Positions 23,635-33,822 are shown, counted from the first letter of the stretch. The stretch: DNA of 64,000 nt from WLND01 sp040398845 (GCA_040398845.1 JBBATH010000013.1:44114-108113), one strand, 5' to 3'. Notes: generated from the sequence alone by a model not told the origin. Made by a program: numbers and translations.

Positions 23635-26121
23635 ATGTGGACGGGTGGACCAAGGCCGCTTGCCGCAGTGGTCGTGGGCGCCCTTGTCACCGTTTTCACT
23701 CTCGCCGCGCCCGGATCCGCTCAAGCGGTCGAGGGAACCCTCCTGCCCGGTGGGCCCATGTCGGCAGCTGACCCCACTGCCGTGCAGATCGACACGTCAA
23801 TCTTCCTGCCAGACGTCACTCCGGCGCCTGCGGTGCTCCTCGCCCATGGATTCGGAGGCAGCAAGGAGTCCCTTTCCGCACAGGCACAGCAACTCGCGGA
23901 TCGCGGGTTCGTCGTGCTCACGTACTCGGCTCGCGGATTCGGTCGATCGTCCGGACAGATCTCGGTCAACTCACCCCAATTCGAGGTTGCGGACGCCTCC
24001 GCGCTCATCGACTATCTCGGCACGCGAAGCGAGGTGGTGCAGGATTCGCCCGGCGACCCGCGGGTCGGTGCGGCCGGCGGGTCCTACGGCGGTGCGCTGT
24101 CGCTGCTCCTCGGTGGCCACGACCCACGGACCGATGCCATCGCCGCTGACATCACCTGGAACAACCTCGAATCCTCGCTGTTCGGGCAGAGCGTTCTCGG
24201 CAAGCCGGCGGCTCTCGGGGCCTTCAAGAAACTATGGACCGGCTGGTTCTTCAGCGTTGGCCTCGTCGATCCAGTGAACGGGGTGACCGAGTGCGGAAGA
24301 TTTTCGCCCGATTGGTGCCGCGCGTACATCGATGCCACGGCTTACGGCCGGGTGTCACCCGCCTCGCAGGAACTCATGCGGGCATCGTCGCCAGTGAGTG
24401 TCACCGACCAGATCACCGCCCCAACCTTTCTCAGCGCGGGCGAGGCTGACTCGCTGTTCCCGATCGCCCAAGCGAATGCCACGGCGGAGCAGATTCGCGC
24501 CGCGCACCCGCAGACCCCGGTGAAGATGGTGTGGCAGGGCGGCGGGCACGACGGCGGCATCAATGAATCCGACCGGATTCAGGGCCTCATGGCCGATTGG
24601 TTCGAGACGTATCTCGCCGGCGGGGCGAGCAGCAACACCTCGTTCGAGGTCACCCTCGGCGGCGGCGCCATCTCGACCGAGGATTCCTCGGCCGACCCGG
24701 TCGTGCTGCAGGCGCCCGCCTATCCGGGCATCAACGGCTCGAGTCGCCAAGAGGTTGCGCTGGCTGGGCCGCCCCAGCGCGTGCTTTCGCCCTCCGGCGG
24801 CACCCCGGCGGCGATCACGGTGCTGCCCGGTCTCGGCGGCAGCCTCGGAAGCCTCATCGCCATGCCCCTGCCTGGGCAGTCGGCTATGTTCGAGTCAAAG
24901 CCTCTCGTCGCGCCGTTGACGATCATCGGTGCAACAGCGGCGAGCCTTCGGCTATCGAGCACCGTGCCGGTCGACGATGTCGTGCTGTTCGCCAGCCTTC
25001 GCGTCGTGTCCGAGTCGGGCCGCGAGTCGTTCCCGCAGGGGCTCGTCGCGCCCATCCGCCTCGACCGGCTCGGCACTGAACCGGTCGACATCACCATCAA
25101 CCTGCCGGCCATCGTCACCACAGCGAACGCCGGTGACCGGCTCATGCTCGTCGTGAGCACGACAGATTCGGCCTACCGGCTGCCCGAGCGACCTGCGCTC
25201 TACGACATCGCGCTGGCGGCCCCGACCCTAGCTGTGCCACTCGTCGACATGGTGCAGGTGCGCTCCGGTGCGGCCGCCTACTGGTGGCTCCTCGGCACCC
25301 TTCCGATCATCGCACTCATCGTGGCTCTGCTCGCCTGGAAGCGTCCGCGTCTCGCCGGCGCCAGCGAGCGCCCAGACCTTGGTGCTGTCCCGCTCGCCAT
25401 CGAAGGCCTCGGCAAGGTCTACAAGGGCGGCTACCGAGCGGTTGACGATGTCTCGTTCACGGTGCCGCAGGGGGTCGTGCTCGGACTCCTCGGGCCTAAC
25501 GGTGCCGGAAAGACGACGACCATGCGAATGATGATGGGGCTCATCAAGCCCACAGAGGGCGAGCTGTTCGTCTTCGGGCAGCGAGTTGGGCCCGGCTCCC
25601 CGGTGCTCGCGCGGGTCGGGGCACTCGTCGAAGGCGCAGGCTTCCTCCCACACCTATCCGGGCGGGAGAACCTCGATCTCTACTGGCGCGCTGCTGGCCG
25701 CGGCGACGAGGAGTCCTACCTCGACGAGGTGCTCGAGATCGCCGACCTCGGCACCGCCATCGACCGCAAGGTCCGCGCCTACAGCCAGGGCATGCGCCAG
25801 CGCCTGGGCATCGCGCAGGCCATGCTCGGCAAGCCAGACCTCCTCGTCCTTGACGAGCCGACGAACGGCCTCGACCCGCCCCAGATCAGGGCGATGCGCG
25901 ACGTGCTGCACGAGTATGTTGAAGGGGGTCGAACGGTGATCATCTCCTCTCACATGCTGAGCGAGGTTGAGCAGACCTGCACCGACGTAGTCGTGATGCA
26001 CCGCGGGCGTCTCGTCGCGACCGGCAGCGTTGCCGACCTCCTCAGCGGCCGCACCGGCCAGCGGCTCGAGGACGTCTTCCTCGAGATCGTCGGCAGCGAC
26101 CTCACGGTGGGGCAGTCATGA
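23635..26121 (+). CDS. Exported alpha/beta hydrolase fused to an ABC transporter ATPase
   Basis: An 828-residue fusion. Residues 1-31 are a signal peptide. An S15/X-Pro-dipeptidyl-peptidase-like hydrolase follows with nucleophile Ser150 in GGSYGG, an acid in AGEADS (about 272) and the His of GGGHDGG (about 303). Then comes a beta-rich C-terminal domain, one membrane span at about 545-570, and a cytoplasmic ABC ATPase with Walker A GPNGAGKTT (about 618), signature SQGMRQR and Walker B LLVLDEPT. The hydrolase would face outward and the ATPase inward. The permease gene overlaps its stop (ATGA). Related fusions occur in actinobacteria; substrate unknown. Confidence 0.88.
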   Translation: MWTGGPRPLAAVVVGALVTVFTLAAPGSAQAVEGTLLPGGPMSAADPTAVQIDTSIFLPDVTPAPAVLLAHGFGGSKESLSAQAQQLADRGFVVLTYSARGFGRSSGQISVNSPQFEVADASALIDYLGTRSEVVQDSPGDPRVGAAGGSYGGALSLLLGGHDPRTDAIAADITWNNLESSLFGQSVLGKPAALGAFKKLWTGWFFSVGLVDPVNGVTECGRFSPDWCRAYIDATAYGRVSPASQELMRASSPVSVTDQITAPTFLSAGEADSLFPIAQANATAEQIRAAHPQTPVKMVWQGGGHDGGINESDRIQGLMADWFETYLAGGASSNTSFEVTLGGGAISTEDSSADPVVLQAPAYPGINGSSRQEVALAGPPQRVLSPSGGTPAAITVLPGLGGSLGSLIAMPLPGQSAMFESKPLVAPLTIIGATAASLRLSSTVPVDDVVLFASLRVVSESGRESFPQGLVAPIRLDRLGTEPVDITINLPAIVTTANAGDRLMLVVSTTDSAYRLPERPALYDIALAAPTLAVPLVDMVQVRSGAAAYWWLLGTLPIIALIVALLAWKRPRLAGASERPDLGAVPLAIEGLGKVYKGGYRAVDDVSFTVPQGVVLGLLGPNGAGKTTTMRMMMGLIKPTEGELFVFGQRVGPGSPVLARVGALVEGAGFLPHLSGRENLDLYWRAAGRGDEESYLDEVLEIADLGTAIDRKVRAYSQGMRQRLGIAQAMLGKPDLLVLDEPTNGLDPPQIRAMRDVLHEYVEGGRTVIISSHMLSEVEQTCTDVVVMHRGRLVATGSVADLLSGRTGQRLEDVFLEIVGSDLTVGQS

Positions 26122-26981
26122 ACACGGGCTACCGGGCGAGCGCCACGCTCCCACTGAGGGTGGAACTCATCCGGCAATTGCGGCGTAGGCGAACCCTCAT
26201 CGCGTACCTCCTAATCGTGGCCCTGCCCCTCATCGTGGTGGCTGCCGTGAAGTTCGGTCCGTCCGCCGAGCCGAGCAACAACAGCGGTGGTCGCCGGTTC
26301 GGTGGCGGGAGCCTTGACCTCGTCGGCCTCGCCACGTCCGGCGCCTGGAACTTCACCGTCACCATGATCTTCTTCGCATCCGGCTTCCTGCTCCTTATCA
26401 TTGTTGCTCTTTTTTGCGGTGACACCGTGGCCAGCGAGGCCTCGTGGTCCACGTTGCGCTACCTGCTCGCGGCTCCCGTGCCGAGGCGGCGACTCCTGCG
26501 ACAGAAGCTCATCATCGGGCTTCTGCTTTCCCTCGTCGCGATCGTGGCGCTCGTTGTCCTGTCGTATGTCATCGGGCTGATCGCGTTCGGCTCCGGCGCC
26601 CTCGCCAGCCCGGTCGGCGGGGTCTTCACCGACTCGCAGGCCCTTTTCCGGGTCGCGATCATCACCGGCTTCGTCTTCGTCTCACTGCTCTTCGCGGCCG
26701 GTATCGCGTTTCTCATGAGCGTCTGGACCGATGTGCCCCTCGGCGCGGTCGGCACCGCAGTTGTCATCGTCATCGTGAGCAACATCCTCGATGCCATCAG
26801 CGCCCTCGGCTCGATCCGCGAATGGCTCCCGACCCACTACGCGAACGCCTGGCTCGGGGCGCTCGCCACCGATATCGACTGGACGAGCATGGCTCGGGGC
26901 GCGGCCTATTCGATAGTGGCCTTCGCGCTCTGCATCGGCTATGCCGTCTACCGCTTCGACCGCAAGGACATCGTCTCCTAA
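26118..26981 (+). CDS. ABC-2 type permease, partner of the hydrolase-ABC fusion
   Basis: A 287-residue integral membrane protein with about six predicted spans, including the segments after LRRRRTLIAYLL and before the C-terminal YRFDRKD. It has the ABC2_membrane_3 layout, with a long first extracellular loop. ATG 26118 overlaps the stop of the fusion gene, so the two should form one exporter. Whether the exported product is the substrate of the tethered hydrolase is open. Confidence 0.86.
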   Translation: MNTGYRASATLPLRVELIRQLRRRRTLIAYLLIVALPLIVVAAVKFGPSAEPSNNSGGRRFGGGSLDLVGLATSGAWNFTVTMIFFASGFLLLIIVALFCGDTVASEASWSTLRYLLAAPVPRRRLLRQKLIIGLLLSLVAIVALVVLSYVIGLIAFGSGALASPVGGVFTDSQALFRVAIITGFVFVSLLFAAGIAFLMSVWTDVPLGAVGTAVVIVIVSNILDAISALGSIREWLPTHYANAWLGALATDIDWTSMARGAAYSIVAFALCIGYAVYRFDRKDIVS

Positions 26982-27085
26982 CTTCACAGTTTGTCCCATC
27001 TCATGGGGCAGACGGCGGAATTTCCCTCCAATTGGCCGTGATTCTGCAGATTGGCCCACCCCGCATGTCTTAGGGAGAACCATTG

Positions 27086-27565
27086 GTGGTGCAACGCTTT
27101 CCGAAGGTGACTGGCCGCAGCTTGCTCGGATTCGAGCACCATCTGCCTGCCGACTTCCCGGCTGATTTGAGCATCGTCGTCATCGCCTTCCAGCAGTGGC
27201 ATCAGCGACAGGTCGATGAGTGGATCGGTCGCCTCGCAGGAGCTGGCATCCCCGACACCCCTTACGAGGCCGGGCCACTGGCCCAGGTCATCCTCGAGAT
27301 TCCCGTCCTCTCCGGCCGATTCAAGATTGCGCGTCGGTTCATCGACGGGGGCATGGCCGCGAGCATTCGTGACCCGCGCGTGCTCGCTCGCCCGATCACG
27401 ATCTACGGCTCGGTCGACGCCGTCTGTGAGCCGCTCGGAATCACCTCACGCGAGAACGTCTCGGTGCGCATCGTGCGGCGCGACGGGACGGTGCTGTGGG
27501 GATGCACCGGCGCTGTCACCGACGAGCTCCTCAGCCTGGCGATTGCGGCCCTGCCTGCCCCGTGA
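27086..27565 (+). CDS. Protein of unknown function, soluble alpha/beta
   Basis: A 159-residue protein without signal peptide. The pattern of a hydrophobic strand (SIVVIAF) followed by QQWHQRQVDEWI is reminiscent of a thioredoxin-like fold, but the CXXC pair is absent, so the resemblance is only structural. AGGGAG at 27072-27077 could serve TTG 27083, GTG 27086 or GTG 27089; 27086 is chosen on spacing. It follows the ABC pair by about 100 nt. Confidence 0.65.
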   Translation: MVQRFPKVTGRSLLGFEHHLPADFPADLSIVVIAFQQWHQRQVDEWIGRLAGAGIPDTPYEAGPLAQVILEIPVLSGRFKIARRFIDGGMAASIRDPRVLARPITIYGSVDAVCEPLGITSRENVSVRIVRRDGTVLWGCTGAVTDELLSLAIAALPAP

Positions 27566-27611
27566 ATCGATGGCGCGCAACTCCCGTGCCACCTGACTCG
27601 TCGGGTCCAGT

Positions 27612-28031
27612 TCAGGGCGTCGACCATGGGTCGACCGCCGGGATTCCAGTGTCGACGAAGTCCTTCAGATTTCGGGTAGCCAGGGTTGCGCCATGAACGG
27701 CGCAGTTTGCAGCGATCTGAGCGTCAAACCCGTCGACGGGCCTTCCGAGTCGGGACCTACGGTCCACGAGCGAAGCGTAGGCACGAGCAGCCTCGTGATC
27801 AAAGGCCAGCACCTTAGCGTCGAAGGCGGAGAAGACGTCTCCCACGAGTTCGCGAAGTTGATGTTTGCGACGGCCCTGGGGAAGTCGTTCGATGCGGTAC
27901 AGAATCACGGCGACGTTCACGGCGGTCGTGAACAATGACGTCGATGACTGACTCGAGACCCAGGCTCGAACGACCGTCGAAGGTGCTGGCTTCATCAGCT
28001 CTGAGATGACATTGGTGTCGAGAACGATCAT
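27612..28031 (-). CDS. PIN-domain toxin (FitB/VapC type) with a substituted active-site residue
   Basis: A 139-residue PIN protein with Asp5, Asp103 (GFDAQIA) and Asp124 region intact. At the position of the conserved Glu in the second helix (usually VAEILYGI) it reads VAVILYRI, so the acidic residue is Val42. This should weaken or abolish metal binding and RNase activity. The ATG overlaps the FitA-like antitoxin stop by 4 nt. It may be a decayed toxin kept by its antitoxin, or a dominant-negative form. Confidence 0.82.
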   Translation of the reverse strand: MIVLDTNVISELMKPAPSTVVRAWVSSQSSTSLFTTAVNVAVILYRIERLPQGRRKHQLRELVGDVFSAFDAKVLAFDHEAARAYASLVDRRSRLGRPVDGFDAQIAANCAVHGATLATRNLKDFVDTGIPAVDPWSTP

Positions 28032-28273
28032 GACGTGAGGTTGGCTGCCCGAGCCGTCGTTTCGCGCGCGGGTAGATCCAGTTCGACTCCCCCGAGTTCG
28101 CCGACGCGCGCCATCAGGGTGTCGAACAGCCCTGCACGCTCATGGGCATCGGTGACAGCCTCAACGAGAATTGCGCGGATCTCCGCCTCCATCGATCGCC
28201 CGTGAGCAGCAGCCCGTACCCTCAGGCGGTCCTTCACGAACTCATCCGGGTTTTGCACGCTCACCGCAGCCAT
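28028..28273 (-). CDS. FitA-type ribbon-helix-helix antitoxin
   Basis: An 81-residue protein opening with AAVSVQNPDEFVKDRL and HGRSMEAEIRAIL, the classic FitA/VapB ribbon-helix-helix signature. It should bind DNA as a dimer and neutralise the PIN protein encoded 4 nt overlapping downstream. ATG 28273 has a GGGAGGG site; the longer frame runs antisense to the relE-like remnant. Confidence 0.86.
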   Translation of the reverse strand: MAAVSVQNPDEFVKDRLRVRAAAHGRSMEAEIRAILVEAVTDAHERAGLFDTLMARVGELGGVELDLPARETTARAANLTS

Positions 28274-28355
28274 AAAGTCCCTCCCATATGCCATCAACGC
28301 TAGCGTTCGACCCATTTGCGTCAAGCGCCTAGGCCGGACACCACGTTGCAACCAC

Positions 28356-28628
28356 TCATCCGCTCGGGCGTCGGTCGTAAATCTCCCGGCGATGCCCCGC
28401 AGCAAGAACGAGAACGGTGAGTTGACCATCATGGACCTCGTACACGATCCGATAATCACCTGTCCGCACCCGCCACTCGCCCTCGCCGCCGCCAAGTTGA
28501 ACTGCGGCCGGAGGCCTTGGATTGATAGCCAGCAACTCCAGTCCCGCCTGGATGCGCCGGCGCGCAGACGGGTCCAGCTTGCGGAGCTGCCGCTACGCCG
28601 CCGGGGCCAACACAACCGTGTACGTCAC
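28356..28628 (-). pseudogene. RelE/ParE-type toxin gene with an amber stop at codon 12
   Basis: The frame reads a normal RelE protein of 90 residues: VTYTVVLAPAA, a TAG at 28593-28595, then RQLRKLDPSARR, the LGGGEGEWRVRTGDYRIVYEV core and LAAGHRREIYDRR. The family usually has Gln or another residue at the stop, and CAG to TAG is one transition. The GTG start overlaps the antitoxin stop (GTGA), as in an intact module. Unless read-through occurs, no toxin is made. Confidence 0.85.
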
Positions 28629-28900
28629 GCGAGGCCCAGATCCGCCTTCACGTCGTCCCATGGGATTGGGGTCACGCCAGTCTGTCGCATTTCATCGCGC
28701 GCTTCACGGGCGGCCAGGATGTCGCTCATGTCCTCGGCTAGCGCGACGAGGCGCTCGTAGTCCACGACATCAAGGACTGCGGCGATTCGGTGGCCATGAC
28801 GCACGAGGTACACGGGTTCGTGCTCGACACGTGCCCGGTCGATGATCTCGGCCAGTTCCTTTCGCGCTTGCGTCACACTGATTTCGATCGCGACCGTCAT
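28625..28900 (-). CDS. Phd/YefM antitoxin of the broken RelE module
   Basis: A 91-residue Phd/YefM protein with ISVTQARKELAEIIDRA and the HGHRIAAVLDVVDYERL strand-loop. ATG 28900 is preferred over TTG 28906. It looks intact while its toxin gene carries a nonsense codon. It may still act as a repressor or cross-neutralise related toxins. Confidence 0.86.
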   Translation of the reverse strand: MTVAIEISVTQARKELAEIIDRARVEHEPVYLVRHGHRIAAVLDVVDYERLVALAEDMSDILAAREARDEMRQTGVTPIPWDDVKADLGLA

Positions 28901-29007
28901 GAACAAGGTTTATCAAATGTACAATTCACGGCATTCACGCCGATGTTGCGCCCGACTCGGCGGTGCCGTTGCACCCAAATACCGCACGGCTGTCTAGAAG
29001 GCTGGCG

Positions 29008-32000
29008 TCACCGGGGCGTGCCCATCCCCGTGGTCGGCGTGATCTGGAAGTTGCCGGTTCCGTTGTTGGTCCGGCCGACGCTGATCTGGTACATGCCACC
29101 GTCCGGCAGGACGACGCTGCAGGGTGCAACCACGCCGTAGCTGTTCGTCAACTCGGTGCATGACATGGTGAATCCCTGATTCGCGATCGTCGTATTTCCG
29201 ATGACCCACATGTCCAGCAGGGTGCAGTTGTCGGCACAGTAAGGACTGCCGCCAAGGGTGATCGGGTAGCCGCCGAAGGTTCCGATCGTGAGCGGCAGGA
29301 CGAAGCCGCCGTCGATCAAGCCGGTGGCTGCGTTGGGTAGCCGCACCCCGATTGTCGCGGAGGTGTACTGGGTTGAGTACGACAGGCAGGACGTGGGCCC
29401 TTGTTGCACGCACTTGAGGCTCACGCCCATGAAGTCCAGGTTGCAGTTGCTCCCAGACGTGCTGTGGTCGACGCTGCTGTCGCCCATCCAGACCACCGAG
29501 CACACACCGGTACTGGTCTTCGGGAAGGTGACATTGGCTCCAAAGTTGTTGCTGCCCGAATTGACGGCGGTCTGGAGGTTTGGCCCGCCGATGTTGAGCG
29601 GTGGGTTCATCAATTGGTAGGGGACCGCAGTCAGGGGCGAGTAGTAGTAGCCCGAGTCGATTACATATGAGCCACCCCCGTAGGACGTGGGGACGAGCGG
29701 CCACAGAGCTGGATCGGGCGAGGCCCACGACGGCGCCTCAGGCACGGTGGACTCGTCACTCCAGAACAGGGGTGAAGTCGAGCCCGGGAAGTTATTCGAG
29801 CCGGTCTGGCCCCAGTTGGCGCACGTAAGCGCGGGGTCCCCCGCCGTGAGCCCAGCAAGGTTGCCGGCGTTAGCGGCCCCGACTTGGAACTGGGTCAACG
29901 TTGGGTCGCTGTCATCGCAGAGCATGAGGTTGTTGATCACAGCAGACCCGAGGATCACCTGACCGGATTGGCCGAAGTAAGGGATCAGGCTGTTGCCGTC
30001 GTAGCAACTGCCGTCGCCCACCGTGTTCTGCGGGCTTGCGTAGAAGGCGCAACTGGCCCCCGATCCCGTGAATTGCGGGGCTGACACTGGCACCCCGCCC
30101 GCGGCGATAAGCATTGATGGGCAGGTGGTCTCATTGAGCGCACCCGTTGGGCCGGTCAGCACTCCCGAGGAACCATTCACTGCGTTGTACGCCTCGAGGC
30201 TCGCTGCACAGACCTGAATATTTCTCAGACCTGAGTACTGGTAGAGCGCGGCATCGGCCGTCCAGCTTGCCCCCTTGGTCGCGATGGATGGCAGCATGCC
30301 AATCGGAGTCGATGCCGTGACTCCAGGTGCGCTGGTGACGTACGCACCGACTGCTGCCGAGTAGTCTGGGGTGTAATACGCGGGGACAGACCCGTTCTTT
30401 GGGATCAATTGCGACGGCGGGTACGACTGGACTCCGCTGATCGGGACGTCAGTCACGACGAAACCGATCGAGTTGAGATACAGCTCGTTCACTCGTGCGG
30501 CGTACACCTGCGACAGGGCCTTCTGAGCTCGGTTGTAATACGAGGCTTGCTGAGCCGGAGTGGGCGCCGTGTTGCCGAGCACCTGCTTCAAGGAGGGGAA
30601 CGAGTAATACGTGCCCGGGACCTCACCAAGCGACTGGATCGCAGCCGCGCCGTTGTAGTAGTTCAATTGATTGATCGTGTACTCCACCATGAACGCCTGC
30701 TGAAGCGCGCTCACAGACTGCTGATAGAAACTCGAAATGCCTTGGTTGTACTGATCGAACAGCGGGACGACATTTTCTCCGGCATTGCGGTTGACGAGGA
30801 TCTGCGACTGAAGTTGCGTTGCCATGGTCTTGTCCAGATCGACGAGCGCTGAGCCTGCGTTCATCGTCACCTTCTTGTAGCAGTCGGGGTCGGATTCGGC
30901 GCCCGATGGGGGCAGGAGAGCCCCGCTGCAAGGGACATTCGCTCCGGAGACATTGCTGACATTCGAGACGAAGGTCGTCTGCGCGTCGGCGAGGGCCTGC
31001 AAGCTGTTGAAGTACTGAGGCGTGGACGCACTTGAGGGCACAGACGCGTTGGGATTCGGGGTCTGCGGCCCGAGCCAGAATCCACCGTCGAGCATGAATG
31101 TGTTGAACGTCCCTCCAACAGCCGAGGTAGCCGTGTTGTAGTTGTAAGCGGCCTGGCCGGTGATCCCAGACTGCAGCACGTAGGCGCCCTGAATGATCGC
31201 GCTCGTTGTCGCCTGAAGCTGCGCCTGCAGCGATTCGATCTGCGACTCCTGAAAGGCCAACTGGACGTTGATTGCCGCAAACTCCGCCTGGACGCAGGCG
31301 TTGCCGGCCTGCGCGCCCTCGGCCCCAATAATGATGCCCGTCGTCTTGGTGACTGCGCCCATTGCACCGCCTGCAACTGGGACCAAGGCCATGAATCCCC
31401 CTGCGATCTTCAGGCCATCGCCGGTCAACGTCGCAACGGAGCCGCACCCGCCCGATGACGCGCGAGGCATCGACCGAGTCTTGCTGTCGCTCGGGAACGC
31501 CTCCTCAACGAGTGCATAGTCCACCGGGCCGGCGGGTGCCTGCTGCGTGTAGTCGAAGGGCGTGCTCGTGAAGGCCGGGAATCTGCCCTGCGCCTGCGTC
31601 TGCACCCGGTAAGTTCCGCTGTCTACCGCTGACACGACCGGCCTGATACCATTGGAGGCCACGGTGTGCACCTTCGACCAGCCCTGTGCCGACTTGCGCT
31701 CGAGGGTCATCGTCCAGTCAGCGCCGCGCATGGAGACAGGCGCCACCGTCGTTTCAAGTCGGCTGCCGCCTCTCATCTTGACGGTGGGTGCTGGCGAGTA
31801 CCGCTACGCCCCGGACACCGTTGCCCGGAATCCGTTTTGCGCCGGCACGACGACTCGATACGTCCCCTCGCCAACGGGAAGTGCGGCTTCCTCCAGCGTG
31901 CCGATCGTTCGGTAAGCACCTGCGGACACCCACTTGGTGCCCTCCTCGCGCTGGAGCGTGAACTTCCAGGCTCCCGGGCCCACCTGTGCCGGACGGACTC

Positions 32001-32205
32001 GCACGCCCAGCTTCGGCCCCGAGGTGAAGGCAACGGTTGGCACGCGGCTGGCCATCGGCACCTGAGCTGGTGCGCTGACCGCGGCTGTCTTGGGAGCGGC
32101 CGACAACAGGTCTGCGGCAGCGGGCCCGCCCCCGTGAACAAGGGGAATCAACACCATCGTGACGCCCACGGCCAGTCCAGTTACGCGCCCATGTCCAGCA
32201 AACAT
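29008..32205 (-). pseudogene. Large secreted protein gene split by one amber codon
   Basis: One frame of 1066 codons with a single TAG at 31804-31806 (codon 134). The first part has a signal peptide and a beta domain (KLGVRVRPAQVGPGAW to EGTYRVVVPA). After the stop the frame continues RYSPAPTVKMRGGSRL into a second copy of the same domain (DWTMTLERK to SGTYRVQTQA), so the stop splits a tandem domain pair. Next come a Gly/Ala-rich hydrophobic stretch, a coiled-coil-like segment (ESQIESLQAQLQ) and a Cys-rich beta-rich C-terminus. The start has GGAG. I recognise no family. Type could be pseudogene or sequencing error. Confidence 0.75.
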
Positions 32206-32364
32206 CCCAAACTCCGTCTCACTACATAAACACCAATGTGCAGATTCAATATCCGCCTCGGCGAGTCACGACACGCGACCAAAGACCATAGTTTGGACAT
32301 TAACACAGGGGCGCGAGGCCACCGGCCGGATTCAGCAGCCCGTGCCGCCAGCGCGCTTTGCGGC

Positions 32365-32370
32365 TACCGT
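32365..32370 (+). promoter_or_regulatory. -10 hexamer TACCGT, leaderless geometry
   Basis: TACCGT ends 6 nt before ATG 32377 of the MoxR-type gene; no ribosome site precedes it. Confidence 0.5.
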
Positions 32371-32376
32371 CCTCGT

Positions 32377-33822
32377 ATGGCAACCATCGCGCCCAGCCGT
32401 TCGTCCAATGAGGCCCCGTCCGACCTTCCGGTTACCCTCGGCGCACTTCGCGCCACCGGCTACGCCTATCGCACGGTCAAGGATGAAATCCGCGCGAACC
32501 TGATAGAGCGCCTCTCAAATGGCGATGACCCGTTCCCGGGCATCGTCGGCTTCGATCAGACGGTGCGCCCGCAGATCGAGCGGGCGCTGCTCGCCGGACA
32601 CGACATCGTGCTCCTCGGCGAGCGCGGCCAGGGCAAGACCCGCCTCATCCGCACCCTCGTCAACCTCCTCGACGAGTGGTCGCCGGTGGTGGCCGGGTGC
32701 GAGATCAATGACGACCCGACGATGCCGGTATGCGCCCGCTGCCGACGCCTTGCCGCCGAGCTCGGCGACGGATTACCCGTCTCGTGGCGTCACCGCAGCG
32801 AGCGCTACGGCGAGAAGCTCGCGACCCCCGATACGTCCGTCGGCGATCTCGTCGGCGACGTCGACCCCGTAAAGGTCGCCGAGGGGCGCACGCTCGGCGA
32901 CCCCGAGACCATCCACTTCGGCCTCGTGCCGCGCACCAACCGCGGCATCTTCGCCGTGAACGAGCTGCCAGATCTCGCCGAACGGATCCAGGTTGCCCTG
33001 CTCAACGTGCTCGAGGAGCGCGATATCCAGGTACGCGGCTACACCCTGCGACTGCCGCTCGACCTGCTCATGGTCGCCAGCGCGAACCCGGAGGACTACA
33101 CCAACCGCGGGCGCATCATCACCCCCCTCAAGGACCGTTTCGGCGCCGAGATCCGCACCCACTACCCACTCGAGGTGTCAGACGAGGTGACGCTGCTGCG
33201 TCAAGAGGCCGCAATGCCAGCGGTGGTGCCGCAGCATCTGCTCGAAGTGGTCGCCCGCTTCACCCGCCAGGTGCGCGAATCACCGGCGGTCGACCAGCGC
33301 AGCGGCGTCTCGGCCCGGTTTGCCGTGGCGTGCGCCGAGTCACTGTCGGGGGCCGCACTTCGCCGGGCGGCGATTCGCGGCGAGTCCGATCCGGTCGCCC
33401 GGATCGGCGATCTGCCCGGCATCGTGCCCACCCTGCGCGGCAAGGTCGAGTTCGACGTGAGCGAGGAGGGTCGCGAGGAGGAGATCCTCCAAACCCTCGC
33501 CCGCCGGGCAGCCGCAGAGACCTTCCGGTTCCGGCTCGGCTCGTCCGAAATGAAGGACGTGATGAACGCGCTCGCCGCCTGGTTCGATGAGGGCAATGCG
33601 GTTGAGACCGGCGATATCGTCACCGCTGCCGACGTGCTCGCGGGCATCGGCTCGGTCGACGGTCTCGGGCGACTCGTAAGCGCGCTCGAGGGGTCGGCCG
33701 GCGAATCGCCCGGTGTCGCGGCCGCCTGCCTGGAGTTCGCGCTCGAGGGCCTGTGGCTCACCCGGCGCATCGACAAGGACGACGCCGACGGCACCATTAC
33801 TTACGGCATCGCCCCGGTATGA
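32377..33822 (+). CDS. MoxR/Mg-chelatase-type AAA ATPase
   Basis: A 481-residue AAA ATPase with Walker A GERGQGKT, FAVNELPDL (Walker B region) and ASANPEDYTNRGRIITPLKDRF, the sensor region shared by ChlI and MoxR proteins. Such ATPases work with a VWA-domain partner as chaperone or metal-insertion machines. The next gene is that partner and overlaps it by 4 nt (ATGA). ATG 32377 matches a leaderless promoter; the frame upstream to 32236 lacks coding character. Confidence 0.87.
   Translation: MATIAPSRSSNEAPSDLPVTLGALRATGYAYRTVKDEIRANLIERLSNGDDPFPGIVGFDQTVRPQIERALLAGHDIVLLGERGQGKTRLIRTLVNLLDEWSPVVAGCEINDDPTMPVCARCRRLAAELGDGLPVSWRHRSERYGEKLATPDTSVGDLVGDVDPVKVAEGRTLGDPETIHFGLVPRTNRGIFAVNELPDLAERIQVALLNVLEERDIQVRGYTLRLPLDLLMVASANPEDYTNRGRIITPLKDRFGAEIRTHYPLEVSDEVTLLRQEAAMPAVVPQHLLEVVARFTRQVRESPAVDQRSGVSARFAVACAESLSGAALRRAAIRGESDPVARIGDLPGIVPTLRGKVEFDVSEEGREEEILQTLARRAAAETFRFRLGSSEMKDVMNALAAWFDEGNAVETGDIVTAADVLAGIGSVDGLGRLVSALEGSAGESPGVAAACLEFALEGLWLTRRIDKDDADGTITYGIAPV

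Noticed and set aside
26985..27020. Terminator after the ABC-2 permease gene (CCCAT/ATGGG)
   Set aside because: Only a 5-bp stem; too weak to call.
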